64,000 nucleotides of DNA from positions 124,001 to 188,000 of the forward strand of contig NZ_CAKKLJ010000006.1 of assembly GCF_918698005.1 (NCBI RefSeq), written 5' to 3'. The notes under the pieces were generated by a model. It was not told where the DNA came from. It searched no databases and was given only the letters and a program-made list of their open reading frames with translations. Every line of letters starts with the position of its first letter. Position 1 is the stretch's first letter. Shown here piece after piece: positions 35,480-42,775 of the stretch. This DNA is from Microbacterium sp. Bi121. Lineage in GTDB: Bacteria; Actinomycetota; Actinomycetes; Actinomycetales; Microbacteriaceae. The position numbers were made by a program, and so were the translations under genes.

Positions 35480-36244
35480 TCAGGCGGTGGGGATCGCGAT
35501 GATCGGATCCGTGGTGGGGAGCCCGGTCGGGGATCCGCCGGCCTGCTCCACGGTGACGGCGATCACGTCGCCCTCGTGCATGGCGCCGTCCAGCAGCGCG
35601 GTGGCCGCGCCCGCCTCCGTCTCGAAGAGCCCTGCGGGGAGCGCTTCTTCACCGCGGACGAACCAGAGCTGGTAGGTCTGGTCTTCGTCCAGAGCATCCA
35701 GCCCAGCGGTGACGAGGACCGCACTGCCGACGGATGCGGACCAGTGGGCCGTCGCCTCAGCACCCGACTCGAGTTCGACGGTGGCCTGCTGCGCGTCGGA
35801 CGCCGCTTCGATCTTCTCGAGTGCCACCACGGATGCCGGCTGCACGAGCTGCGGGATGAGAACAGCGGCGCCGATGCCGAGTCCCAGGACCAGGACGACG
35901 GATGCGGCGAGCGTGAACAGTCGGCGGCTCCAGCGCCGCGGACGCTCCGCGGAATCGGGCGCAGAAGCGGGTCCGGGCGCAGACGTGCGCGCGGGCGCGG
36001 GTTCAGCGGCATCCGTCTGAGGAGTCACGGCGATCTTCGCGAGCAGGGCGTCTCTGATGCCGGCGGGCGGCACGGACGCCTGCGCGGCATCAGCCAGGAG
36101 CGCAGCCGTCTCGGCGTCGTGTTCGGCGATGGCCGCCCATTCGGGATGCGCGGCGAGGGCGTCCGCATAGCGGCGCTCGTCAGCATCCGACAGCGCGTGC
36201 AGGGCGCGACCTGCCGCGAGCTCAGCGAACTCGTTCTCGTTCAT
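35480..36244 (-). CDS. rskA: Anti-sigma-K factor RskA
   Basis: A 254-residue single-pass anti-sigma factor. The N-terminal cytoplasmic sigma-binding part (NEFAELAAGRALHALSDADERRYADALAAHPEWAAIAEHDAETAALLA) lacks the zinc HxxxCxxC motif, as in mycobacterial RskA. An Ala/Pro linker leads to one membrane helix (LFTLAASVVLVLGLGIGAAVLIPQLV, about residues 109-134) and an extracytoplasmic RskA beta domain (WSASVGSAVLVTAGLDALDEDQTYQLWFVRGEEALPAGLFE). It holds SigK until regulated proteolysis frees it. Its ATG overlaps the sigK stop (ATGA), which is typical of sigma/anti-sigma pairs. Confidence 0.93.
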   Translation of the reverse strand: MNENEFAELAAGRALHALSDADERRYADALAAHPEWAAIAEHDAETAALLADAAQASVPPAGIRDALLAKIAVTPQTDAAEPAPARTSAPGPASAPDSAERPRRWSRRLFTLAASVVLVLGLGIGAAVLIPQLVQPASVVALEKIEAASDAQQATVELESGAEATAHWSASVGSAVLVTAGLDALDEDQTYQLWFVRGEEALPAGLFETEAGAATALLDGAMHEGDVIAVTVEQAGGSPTGLPTTDPIIAIPTA

Positions 36245-36840
36245 GCGTTCACCCCCATCTCGTTCCTCAGTCGTGAGAGTCCGTCTCTCATCCTCGTCTT
36301 GACCGTTCCCAGCGGAGCACCGATGAGCACGGAGATCTCGCTCTGACTGTAACCGCCGTAGTACGACAGCACGATCGCCTCACGCTGCGGCTCGGGCAGC
36401 GTTCTCAGGGCTGTCACGACCCGCTCGCCCTCGATGCTCAGCTCCACTTGCTCGGCGACGCTGTCGTGGGAAACCGCGACGTCTCGGATCCCGGCCCGGA
36501 CGTCCCGATCCGTGCTGGACTGCGACGCCCTCACACGATCGACCGCGCGGCGGTGGGCCATCGTGAGAACCCAGGTGCGTCCTTGCCCCTTGTTCGGAGC
36601 GAACCGGCCAGCGGATTGCCAGATCTCCAGGAACACTTCCTGGAGCACCTCTTCGCTCTGCGCGCGGTTGACGAGCACGCGGAGGATGAGTCCGAACACG
36701 CGCGAGGAGAGCAGATCGTAGAGTTCGGCGAACGCCCGCTGGTCTCCGCGCGCGACGCTGACCAGGAGATCGGCGACGGGATCCCCCGCCGAACCGTCCT
36801 CCGGCACGTCCACACCGTCGATCACCATCTCCACAAGCAT
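36241..36840 (-). CDS. sigK: ECF RNA polymerase sigma factor SigK
   Basis: A 199-residue extracytoplasmic-function sigma factor. Region 2 is ARGDQRAFAELYDLLSSRVFGLILRVLVNRAQSEEVLQEVFLEIWQSAGRFAPNKGQGRTWVLTMAHRRAVDRVRASQSS; region 4 is ALRTLPEPQREAIVLSYYGGYSQSEISVLIGAPLGTVKTRMRDGLSRLRNEM. The sequence and the RskA partner identify SigK. It follows dipZ by 44 bases and overlaps rskA. In M. tuberculosis SigK drives mpt83, dipZ, mpt70 and its own operon; here dipZ and a fasciclin gene are physically joined to sigK, and a SigK-like promoter precedes the fasciclin gene. Confidence 0.94.
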   Translation of the reverse strand: MLVEMVIDGVDVPEDGSAGDPVADLLVSVARGDQRAFAELYDLLSSRVFGLILRVLVNRAQSEEVLQEVFLEIWQSAGRFAPNKGQGRTWVLTMAHRRAVDRVRASQSSTDRDVRAGIRDVAVSHDSVAEQVELSIEGERVVTALRTLPEPQREAIVLSYYGGYSQSEISVLIGAPLGTVKTRMRDGLSRLRNEMGVNA

Positions 36841-36884
36841 GCCGTATCAATCCCCTTCGCCCTGACCACTCACCGATCATCAGC

Positions 36885-38597
36885 TCATCCGAAGGTGAAC
36901 GAGTAGGCCTGGATGCCCTCGGGGATCTGCACCGTCAGCTCCCCCGAACCCGGCTCCCCCTGGAGCAGGCGATACGATCGCGGGGTTCCCGAGACGTCGA
37001 TCGTGCGGCTGTCGCCGTCAGCGGTCACAGTGACCTCGCCCTCGCCGGCCAGCACCATCCGCACCTCGGACGCCCGATACCTGAGACGCACTTCGGCGCC
37101 GGATTCTGCCGGTGTGGCGTACTGCGACGCGATCTCCCACGTGCCGTCGAGCGCGAACGTGTCCTCGTCCTGGTCCGCGGGGAAGGAGAACTCCGACGTC
37201 CCCGCGCCGTACTCGTCCCCGCCGCCGTAGTTGACGTCCTTGGACGACCCGAGGAATGTCTCAGGCGTCGTCGAGCCGAGCTCCGGCGTCTCGTCCTCCA
37301 CGCCGGATTCGGCGGGAAGCCGGACGTCGGGATCGGCGTCGACGAGAAGCTCGCGGATCATCTTCTCAGTGGCCTCGTAGTTGCCCTCGCCGAACGAGAT
37401 GTGCCGCACGGTGCCCTCGGCGTCGATCAGGTAGTGCGCCGGCCAGTAGCGGTTGCGGTAGTTGGTCCAGGTCGAGAGGGTGTTGTCGAGTGCGACGGGA
37501 TACTCGATCCCGAAATCGCGGATGCCGGCCGCGACGTTTCCGGCGTCCTTCTCGAACGCGTACTCCGGCGAATGGATGCCGATGACCTGCAGGCCGGCGT
37601 CGCGATAGGTCTCGTCCCAGCCGACCACATGCGGGATGGACCGCTGGCAGTTGATGCACGAGTACGCCCAGAAGTCGATGAGCACGACCTGGCCGCGCAG
37701 GTCGTCGAGTTCGATCGCCTCACCGTCAGGAGTGTTGAGCCATTGCTCGATCCCGCGGATCGACGGCGCGGTGCCGCAGGACTCGAGCTCTTCCGCACCG
37801 CTCGTGCACTTGTCGAGGTCCCGGTTCTCGTCGTTGACGAGGCCGCCGAGGCCGAGCGCCTCTTCTGCGGCGTCGTTCTCGGTGAGCTCCTGCTGCAGCG
37901 GAGCGGTGTAGTCAGGCAGCAGCCGCTGCAGCATCTGCGGCACATTGAACACGAGGCCGACGGCGAGCGCGATCATCGCGATGCCGGCGGCGATCCGCAG
38001 GCCGCGCTCGCGGGTGCGGAAGGCACGGATGCGGTTCACGACGCTGCGGCCGGCCAGTGCGAAGATCAGCAGCGGAACTGCGACGCCGATCGAGAACGAC
38101 ACCGTGAGCAGAACTGTTCCAGGGCCGATCTGCCCGGTGGACCCGGCCACGATGATCGCGGCGAGCACGGGCCCGGCACACGGCACGAACACCGCTCCGA
38201 GCGCGAGCCCGACGCCGAAACCGCTCCCCTGGTTCTTGACCTCTTTGCGCGGCAGCCACTGGAAGGGCTTCTCGAGCAGCTGCTCGAACCGCGGGATGAG
38301 CAGGCCGACGCCGATGATGATCAGCACGATGATGCCCGCCCAGCGCAGCACGTCCTGCGGGAGTCCCAGCAATCCGAGGATCAGCGAGCCGACGAGCGTG
38401 ACGAGGGTGAAGCTGAGGACGAGCCCGGCGATCACTAGATACGGGCGGCTTCGGCGCGCAGGGATCACCTCGCCGGCACCTTCGAAGCTCGCGGACTGCG
38501 CGCCTCCGGTCAGGAAGATGACGGGCAGGACGGGCAGGATGCACGGCGAGATGCCGGTGATGAGCCCTCCGAGCAGGCCGATGAGTACCAGGTCCAT
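36885..38597 (-). CDS. dipZ: DipZ: CcdA-type membrane domain fused to thioredoxin and C-terminal beta domain
   Basis: A 570-residue three-part protein. Residues 1-245 are a CcdA/DsbD-beta membrane domain with its two redox cysteines in GISPCILPVLPV and VFVPCAGPVLAA. After a periplasmic linker, residues about 300-430 form a redoxin domain with active site CINC (FWAYSCINCQRSIPHV). The last 130 residues are the DipZ beta-sandwich domain, possibly carbohydrate binding. It carries reductant across the membrane to secreted thiol proteins. The ATG at 38597 has a GAGGAG site; the longer frame is not needed. It leads the dipZ-sigK-rskA operon and is divergent from the fasciclin gene. Confidence 0.93.
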   Translation of the reverse strand: MDLVLIGLLGGLITGISPCILPVLPVIFLTGGAQSASFEGAGEVIPARRSRPYLVIAGLVLSFTLVTLVGSLILGLLGLPQDVLRWAGIIVLIIIGVGLLIPRFEQLLEKPFQWLPRKEVKNQGSGFGVGLALGAVFVPCAGPVLAAIIVAGSTGQIGPGTVLLTVSFSIGVAVPLLIFALAGRSVVNRIRAFRTRERGLRIAAGIAMIALAVGLVFNVPQMLQRLLPDYTAPLQQELTENDAAEEALGLGGLVNDENRDLDKCTSGAEELESCGTAPSIRGIEQWLNTPDGEAIELDDLRGQVVLIDFWAYSCINCQRSIPHVVGWDETYRDAGLQVIGIHSPEYAFEKDAGNVAAGIRDFGIEYPVALDNTLSTWTNYRNRYWPAHYLIDAEGTVRHISFGEGNYEATEKMIRELLVDADPDVRLPAESGVEDETPELGSTTPETFLGSSKDVNYGGGDEYGAGTSEFSFPADQDEDTFALDGTWEIASQYATPAESGAEVRLRYRASEVRMVLAGEGEVTVTADGDSRTIDVSGTPRSYRLLQGEPGSGELTVQIPEGIQAYSFTFG

Positions 38598-38673
38598 GAG
38601 CTCCTCGCTTCTGTTGCGAGTTCTTCGGCGTCGAGGGTCATTCGGATTGACCGAAACGAATCTGAGATTCTTC

Positions 38674-38700
38674 CCATCCGAACCGCCGGGGGTTCCGAAC
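38674..38700 (+). promoter_or_regulatory. SigK-type promoter of the fasciclin lipoprotein gene
   Basis: CCATCC (38674-38679), 15 bases, CCGAAC (38695-38700), about 50 bases before the start codon. This is close to the mycobacterial SigK consensus CCATCC-N15/17-CCGAAT, differing at the last base only. On the other strand CCGAAT at 38640-38645 could be a -10 element for dipZ, but no good CCATCC stands before it. Confidence 0.65.
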
Positions 38701-38749
38701 AGCAATCAACGCCGCGGAGATGTCGCGGCTCCGAACCCCGGAGGTAGAG

Positions 38750-39409
38750 ATGTTCAGCACCAAGAAGAAGATGACCGCAGCACTGTCGCTCGGATTCGCC
38801 AGCGTGCTCTTGCTGGCCGGATGTTCGATGGGCGGCGGCAGCACGGCCGAGGAGTCCACCGAGCCGTCCGCACCGGAGACGTCTGAGGCCGCACCCGACA
38901 CGATGGACCCGGCCGCCAACCTCGTCGGCCCCGGCTGCGAGGCCTACGCTGAGGCCGTGCCGGATGGCGCAGGTTCCATCCAGGGCATGTCGCAGGATCC
39001 CGTCGCGGTCGCAGCATCCAACAACCCGATGCTGACCACGCTCGTCTCGGCAGTGAGCGGAGAGCTCAACCCCGACGTGAACCTCGTCGATACGCTCAAC
39101 GGCGACGAGTTCACGGTGTTCGCGCCGGTCGACGACGCCTTCGCGAAGATCGACCCCGCCACGATCGAGACGCTGAAGACCGACTCGGACATGCTCTCGT
39201 CGATCCTGACGTACCACGTCGTCCCCGGTCAGATCGAGCCCGCCGACATCGCCGGCATGCACAAGACCGTGCAGGGCGCCGACCTCGAGGTCACGGGTGA
39301 GGGAGACATGTGGATGGTGAACGACGCCAACATCGTCTGCGGTGGTGTGCAGACCGCGAACGCCACCGTGTACCTGATCGACTCGGTCCTCATGCCGCCG
39401 GCTGAGTGA
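38750..39409 (+). CDS. Fasciclin (FAS1) domain lipoprotein, MPT83-like
   Basis: A 219-residue surface lipoprotein. The signal peptide ends in LLLAGC with Cys24 lipidated, then an acidic Ser/Thr/Glu/Pro linker and one FAS1 domain ([14 protein letters not shown]...[14 protein letters not shown]...[11 protein letters not shown]...[11 protein letters not shown]) with the YH motif. The paired cysteines [11 protein letters not shown] and NIVCGGVQT match the MPT70/MPT83 disulfide layout. The ATG at 38750 has a GGAGG site. A SigK-type promoter precedes it, and it diverges from dipZ. Together they recreate the M. tuberculosis mpt83-dipZ-mpt70 and sigK-rskA regulon in one place. A role in adhesion or surface signalling is inferred. 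Confidence 0.93.
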   Translation: MFSTKKKMTAALSLGFASVLLLAGCSMGGGSTAEESTEPSAPETSEAAPDTMDPAANLVGPGCEAYAEAVPDGAGSIQGMSQDPVAVAASNNPMLTTLVSAVSGELNPDVNLVDTLNGDEFTVFAPVDDAFAKIDPATIETLKTDSDMLSSILTYHVVPGQIEPADIAGMHKTVQGADLEVTGEGDMWMVNDANIVCGGVQTANATVYLIDSVLMPPAE

Positions 39410-39416
39410 CCCACCC

Positions 39417-39457
39417 ATGCGGCGCGCCCTTCGTTCTCGCGACGGGGCGCGCCGCAT
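39417..39457 (+). terminator. Hairpin terminator after the fasciclin gene
   Basis: A perfect 13-bp stem (39417-39429 with 39445-39457) around a 15-nt loop, starting eight bases after the stop codon, with only a short pyrimidine-rich tail. Confidence 0.8.
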
Positions 39458-39503
39458 ATCCTTGCCTCATGCGGTTCTCAGCGGATGACGGCGGCACACG
39501 CGC

Positions 39504-40136
39504 ATGAACTGGGCGTTGACGGCCGATCTGCTGGGAACCTTCTTCTTCGCGATCTCCGGGTCGCTTCTGGCCGCGCAGCGCGGCTACGACATCGTCGGCT
39601 CGCTGCTGCTGGGAAGCCTGACCGGGCTCGGCGGCGGCGTGATCCGCGACCTGATCATCGGCGTCCCCCCGACCGCGTTCGCCGAACCGGTCCATCTCGC
39701 CGCTCCTGTCGCGGCCGCCGTGCTGGTGTTCTTCCTCGCAGGCGGCATCGAACGCTACTCGCGCCCGCTGCTGATCTTCGACGCGGCGGGCCTCGCGCTG
39801 TTCTGCACGACCGGGACGGTCAAGGCGCTCGAAGCAGGGATGAACCCGGTCGCCGGGATGCTGCTCGGCGTCACCACAGGCGTCGGCGGAGGGCTGCTGC
39901 GCGACGTCGTCGCCAACCGCGATCCGCAGCTGTTCAACTCCTCCGATCTGTACGCCGTGCCGGCGTTCCTGGGGGCCGCGATCGTCGCTGTCCTCTGGTT
40001 CACCGTGCTCCCGAACATCGCGACGGTGCTGGCTGCGGCGATCGTCGTCTTCGTGTTCCGCGTGCTGTCGCTGCGATTCCGCTGGCGCATCCCGCACGCG
40101 CAGGGACAGCCGAGAAGAGGAAGGGCATCCGAATGA
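39504..40136 (+). CDS. Trimeric intracellular cation channel (TRIC/UPF0126) family protein
   Basis: A 210-residue membrane protein with two copies of a three-helix UPF0126 repeat and a seventh helix. The paired glycine motifs are GSLTGLGGGVIRDLIIGVPPTAF in repeat one and GVTTGVGGGLLRDVVANRDPQLF in repeat two; these line the pore and kink in TRIC potassium-type channels. The C-terminus is basic. The physiological role in bacteria is not settled. Its stop overlaps the start of the amidohydrolase gene (ATGA), giving a two-gene unit, although no functional link is evident. Confidence 0.92.
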   Translation: MNWALTADLLGTFFFAISGSLLAAQRGYDIVGSLLLGSLTGLGGGVIRDLIIGVPPTAFAEPVHLAAPVAAAVLVFFLAGGIERYSRPLLIFDAAGLALFCTTGTVKALEAGMNPVAGMLLGVTTGVGGGLLRDVVANRDPQLFNSSDLYAVPAFLGAAIVAVLWFTVLPNIATVLAAAIVVFVFRVLSLRFRWRIPHAQGQPRRGRASE

Positions 40137-41371
40137 GCATCGCCGTCGGCATCCTGAACGACTACGACTCCATCCGAGAGGATCAGGAGGCGCTGTACCG
40201 CGACCTGCACGCGCATCCCGAGCTTTCGCACCACGAGATGCGGACCGCGGGCGAGGTCGCCCAGCGGCTGACCGAGTGGGGTTTCGAGGTGCACACCGGC
40301 ATCGGCGGAACGGGAGTCGTCGGCATCCTGCGCAACGGGGATGGTGCGACCGTGCTGATGCGCGCCGACATGGACGCTCTGCCGATCACGGAGGCGACCG
40401 GCGTCGAGTACGCGAGCACGGTGGATGCCGTGATGCACGCGTGCGGGCATGACGTGCACGTCGCCTGCCTTCTGGGCGCCGCGCGGCTGCTCGCCGCGCA
40501 TCAGGACTCGTGGCAGGGGACGCTGGTGGCGCTGTTCCAGCCGGCGGAGGAGACGGGCGACGGGGCGAGGGGGATGCTGGATGACGGGCTGGCCGGCATC
40601 ATCCCGAAACCCGACGTCGCGCTCGGGCAGCATGTGCTCCCCGGCCCCGCAGGCACAGTCCTGACCCGGCCGGGCCCGGTGCTCTCCAGCGCCGACAGCG
40701 TGCGGATCACCGTGTTCGGGAGGGGCGGACACGGGTCGATGCCTCAGAAGACGGTCGACCCGGTGGTGCTGGCCGCCCTCATCGTGGTGCGGCTGCAGAC
40801 GGTCGTCTCGCGCGAGATCGCGCCGACCGAGCCGGCGGTGCTGACGGTAGGCAGCATCAGGGCGGGGTCGAAGAGCAACATCATCCCGGATGACGCCGTG
40901 CTCGAGTTGAACCTCCGCACCTACACCGATGCGACCCGCGCCCACATGCTCGAGGCGATCGAGCGGATCGCCCGTGGAGAGAGCCAGGCGAGCGGCTCGC
41001 CGAAGGAGCCCACCATCGAGGTGCACGATAGCTTCCCGCTCACCGAGAACGATCATGCTGCGACGACGCGCGTGGCTCTCGCGTTCACCGAGCACTTCGG
41101 CGATCGCGCGCTGCCCATGGAGCTGCAGACCGCCAGCGAGGACTTCAGCGACGTGCCACGCGCCCTCGGCGCTCCTTACACGTACTGGTCGATCGGCGGC
41201 ACGGATCCGGATGCCTGGGCCGAGGCCGAGCGCAGAGGCACGGTGTTCTCCGACATCCCGGCCAACCATTCGCCGTTGTTCCTGCCGGTGATGCAGCCGA
41301 CGCTCGCGACGGGGACGGCCGCACTGGTCGTCGCCGCCGGCGCGTGGCTGGGCCTCGAGAAGAACCGATAG
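40133..41371 (+). CDS. M20-family amidohydrolase (metal-dependent, HipO/AmaA-like)
   Basis: A 412-residue M20D amidohydrolase of the type annotated as hippurate hydrolase or N-acyl-L-amino-acid amidohydrolase. The two-metal site is visible: LMRADMDALPI, the metal ligands in HACGHDVHVACLL, the general base pair in FQPAEETGDGARGM, and the last ligand near the end (NHSPLF). The dimerisation domain lies around residues 190-300 (GRGGHGSMPQKTVDPV). The substrate is an N-acylated amino acid or peptide, not further defined. It overlaps the TRIC gene and ends 12 bases before the tRNA-Lys gene. Confidence 0.92.
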   Translation: MSIAVGILNDYDSIREDQEALYRDLHAHPELSHHEMRTAGEVAQRLTEWGFEVHTGIGGTGVVGILRNGDGATVLMRADMDALPITEATGVEYASTVDAVMHACGHDVHVACLLGAARLLAAHQDSWQGTLVALFQPAEETGDGARGMLDDGLAGIIPKPDVALGQHVLPGPAGTVLTRPGPVLSSADSVRITVFGRGGHGSMPQKTVDPVVLAALIVVRLQTVVSREIAPTEPAVLTVGSIRAGSKSNIIPDDAVLELNLRTYTDATRAHMLEAIERIARGESQASGSPKEPTIEVHDSFPLTENDHAATTRVALAFTEHFGDRALPMELQTASEDFSDVPRALGAPYTYWSIGGTDPDAWAEAERRGTVFSDIPANHSPLFLPVMQPTLATGTAALVVAAGAWLGLEKNR

Positions 41372-41374
41372 ACT
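41369..41374 (+). promoter_or_regulatory. -10 box of tRNA-Lys
   Basis: TAGACT, overlapping the stop codon of the amidohydrolase gene, nine bases before the tRNA. The same TAGACTC stands before tRNA-Pro at 63601. No convincing -35 was seen. Confidence 0.45.
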
Positions 41375-41383
41375 CGCATACGC

Positions 41384-41676
41384 GGGCCTCTAGCTCAGTT
41401 GGCAGAGCATCGGACTTCAACAAAAAATAGGAGCGCCTCGGGGGAAACTCCGGGGATGACACCACTCAAAGTCGGGGAACCCTTCCTGGGAGACCAGTTG
41501 GCAATCCCGAGCCAAGCCGGATGAAAGTCCGGAAGGTGTAGAGACTGGACGGGTGGCACCTACAGCGCAAGCCAGGGTGAAGGGACAGTCCAGACCACGA
41601 ACGTCCATTGGACGGCGGCGAAAGCCGAAGTGGCATGTTAATCCGCGGGTCATGGGTTCGAGCCCCATGGGGCCCA
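41384..41676 (+). tRNA. tRNA-Lys (anticodon TTT) interrupted by a group I intron
   Basis: The two exons are 41384-41417 and 41638-41676. Joined, they give a 73-nt tRNA: acceptor GGGCCTC/GGGGCCC, a normal D arm, anticodon stem around loop CTTTTAA, a variable region GGGTC, and T arm ATGGG-TTCGAGC-CCCAT. The anticodon TTT and the body match other actinobacterial tRNA-Lys genes, which also read GACTTTTAATC. One pair at the top of the anticodon stem (27-43, T-C) is mismatched. CCA is not encoded. The intron breaks the anticodon between bases 34 and 35. The tRNA is functional only after splicing. Confidence 0.9.
41418..41637 (+). ncRNA. Group I intron (IC3-like self-splicing ribozyme), 220 nt, no ORF
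   Basis: The 5' exon ends in T and the intron ends in G, as group I rules require. Core parts appear in order: an internal guide GAG (41431-41433) pairing with exon CTT, a GGCAATCCCGAGCCAAGCC segment (41510-41528 region, P4-P6), GTGTAGAGACTGGACGG (R, about 41537-41552), AAGGGACAGTCC (S, about 41580-41591), and a GGC-GAAA-GCC hairpin (P9). P7 pairs GACTG (41543-41547) with CAGTC (41586-41590). As I recall it, the cyanobacterial tRNA-Leu(UAA) intron has GACTC/GAGTC at P7, a compensated change. It is inserted at the same 34/35 position as that intron. Confidence 0.9.
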
Positions 41677-41713
41677 CCGCAATTACGTCTGACCCCGGCG
41701 TTAGTGTGACGCC

Positions 41714-42018
41714 ATGAAGAAATGCGGCACCTGCCGGAGGGTCAGACCGTTGACCGACTTCAATCCGAGTTCCTCCTGGCCCATCCCTGCATAGACTGCG
41801 GCAACGCCGACCTCCGAGTTCTCGACTTCGACCATCGTCCAGGAACATCGAAACGTGACGCCGTGATGAAACTCGTGCGCGATGGATTCAGCACTCGAAC
41901 AGTCGTCGAGGAGATTGGCAAGTGCGACGTTCGCTGCCGCAATTGCCATGCGATCGTCACGTACCAGCGCATGGGGCGCAACTGGCGGTCCGCCGCGATG
42001 CACGGACGAGGCCTGTGA
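41714..42018 (+). pseudogene. Frameshifted HNH endonuclease-like gene
   Basis: Two fragments in different frames read as one HNH protein. From the ATG at 41714 the start is MKKCGTCRRVRPLTDFN, a CxxC zinc knuckle, but this frame stops at about 41792. In another frame, open to 42018, the text continues EFLLAHPCIDCGNADLRVLDFDHRPG...EEIGKCDVRCRNCHAIVTYQR, the HNH core with CxxC, DFDH and CxNCH. Intact relatives have a second zinc pair between these parts, so about 60-80 bases have been lost with a shift of frame. It begins 37 bases after the intron-bearing tRNA. Confidence 0.7.
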
Positions 42019-42024
42019 CTGTGC

Positions 42025-42540
42025 TCACTGGCGCGCCCGGTGCCGGCGCACTGCGGCGCGGTTCGCGCATCGCACGGAGCAGAATCTCTGCCGGCCGTTG
42101 CGCGTGACGTCGACCACGACGTTCGTGCAGGGCGCTGCAGCGCATCGTCCGAGCCGGTCCATGCCACGTGTGACCAGGTGCAGTGAGGTGCCGACGCTGA
42201 TGATCGCGCGCAGCACGTACGGCAGTGATTGCACGTCGTCGCGATAGTGCAGATGCCAGCCCTCACCGTCGTGATCGGTGAGCCGCGGGTAGGCAGCCGC
42301 CTGAGCGAGCTGCACGTTCAGCAGCTCGGCGCGAGCAGTGTGATCCGGCTCGTCGACGATTCGGAGCCAGTCGTCGATCACGTCGCGCACACGGGCGTGG
42401 TCGTCCTGCGCCGGCGGGAACGTCATGGTCATGCCGAGATCCAGAGTGCGATCCTCGATACCCTGCCGGTCGTCCGGCCACTCGTTCGCGAGAGACGCTG
42501 CCAGCAGCACCGCGTACTCACCGTAAGGGTTGAGATGCAT
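42025..42540 (-). CDS. CGNR zinc-finger domain protein (putative regulator)
   Basis: A 171-residue protein. The C-terminal 45 residues are a CGNR zinc finger: LGRCAAAPCTNVVVDVTRNGRQRFCSVRCANRAAVRRHRARQ, with four cysteines and the C-A-N-R form of the signature followed by a basic helix, presumably DNA binding. The N-terminal part is the ABATE-like stress-sensing region typical of this family (EYAVLLAASLANEWPDDR...VRDVIDDWLRIVDEPDHTARAELLNVQL). Its end lies seven bases from the HNH remnant, convergent with it. It is divergent from a small CxxC protein gene. Targets are unknown. Confidence 0.88.
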   Translation of the reverse strand: MHLNPYGEYAVLLAASLANEWPDDRQGIEDRTLDLGMTMTFPPAQDDHARVRDVIDDWLRIVDEPDHTARAELLNVQLAQAAAYPRLTDHDGEGWHLHYRDDVQSLPYVLRAIISVGTSLHLVTRGMDRLGRCAAAPCTNVVVDVTRNGRQRFCSVRCANRAAVRRHRARQ

Positions 42541-42565
42541 AAGACCATTACATCACGCTGGTCTC

Positions 42566-42775
42566 ATGACCACACTGCACACTCGGCCGATCCCCCAGCA
42601 GACGACCCTCACGATGCACGAGCACGCCTGGCTCACCGAGTCGAGGCATCGCACCAGCGAAGGCATCGTGACCTACGTGCGCTGCGCAGCATGCAGCGCG
42701 AGGCGCGTCGACCTGCAGTCGAGGCCGCAGCTGCCACCCGTCGCCCTCAGCCGCAGCGTCGACACTGCATCATGA
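42566..42775 (+). CDS. Small CxxC protein, function unknown
   Basis: A 69-residue protein starting at 42566 (MTTLHTRPIPQQTTLTMHEHAWLTESRHRTSEGIVTYVRCAACSARRVDLQ). The His-rich part plus the single CAAC pair suggests a small metal site. I recognise the pattern 'H-x-W-x-x-E-S-x-H-x-T-S-x-G-x-V-x-Y-x-x-C-x-x-C' from short actinobacterial proteins of unknown function. It faces the CGNR regulator across 25 bases, so the regulator may control it. Its last six bases overlap the 3' end of the convergent YigZ gene. Confidence 0.65.
   Translation: MTTLHTRPIPQQTTLTMHEHAWLTESRHRTSEGIVTYVRCAACSARRVDLQSRPQLPPVALSRSVDTAS

Noticed and set aside
41384..41676. Reading the split tRNA as Asn(GTT), Arg(TCT) or a TCA tRNA
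   Set aside because: Those need splice sites that do not leave the intron ending in G after a 5' exon ending in T, and the body (GACTTTTAATC, GGGTC variable region) is that of tRNA-Lys.
41417..41848. A 143-codon minus-strand open frame across the tRNA-Lys intron
   Set aside because: It runs through both tRNA exons and the ribozyme core, whose structure explains the sequence; the translation has no recognisable domain.
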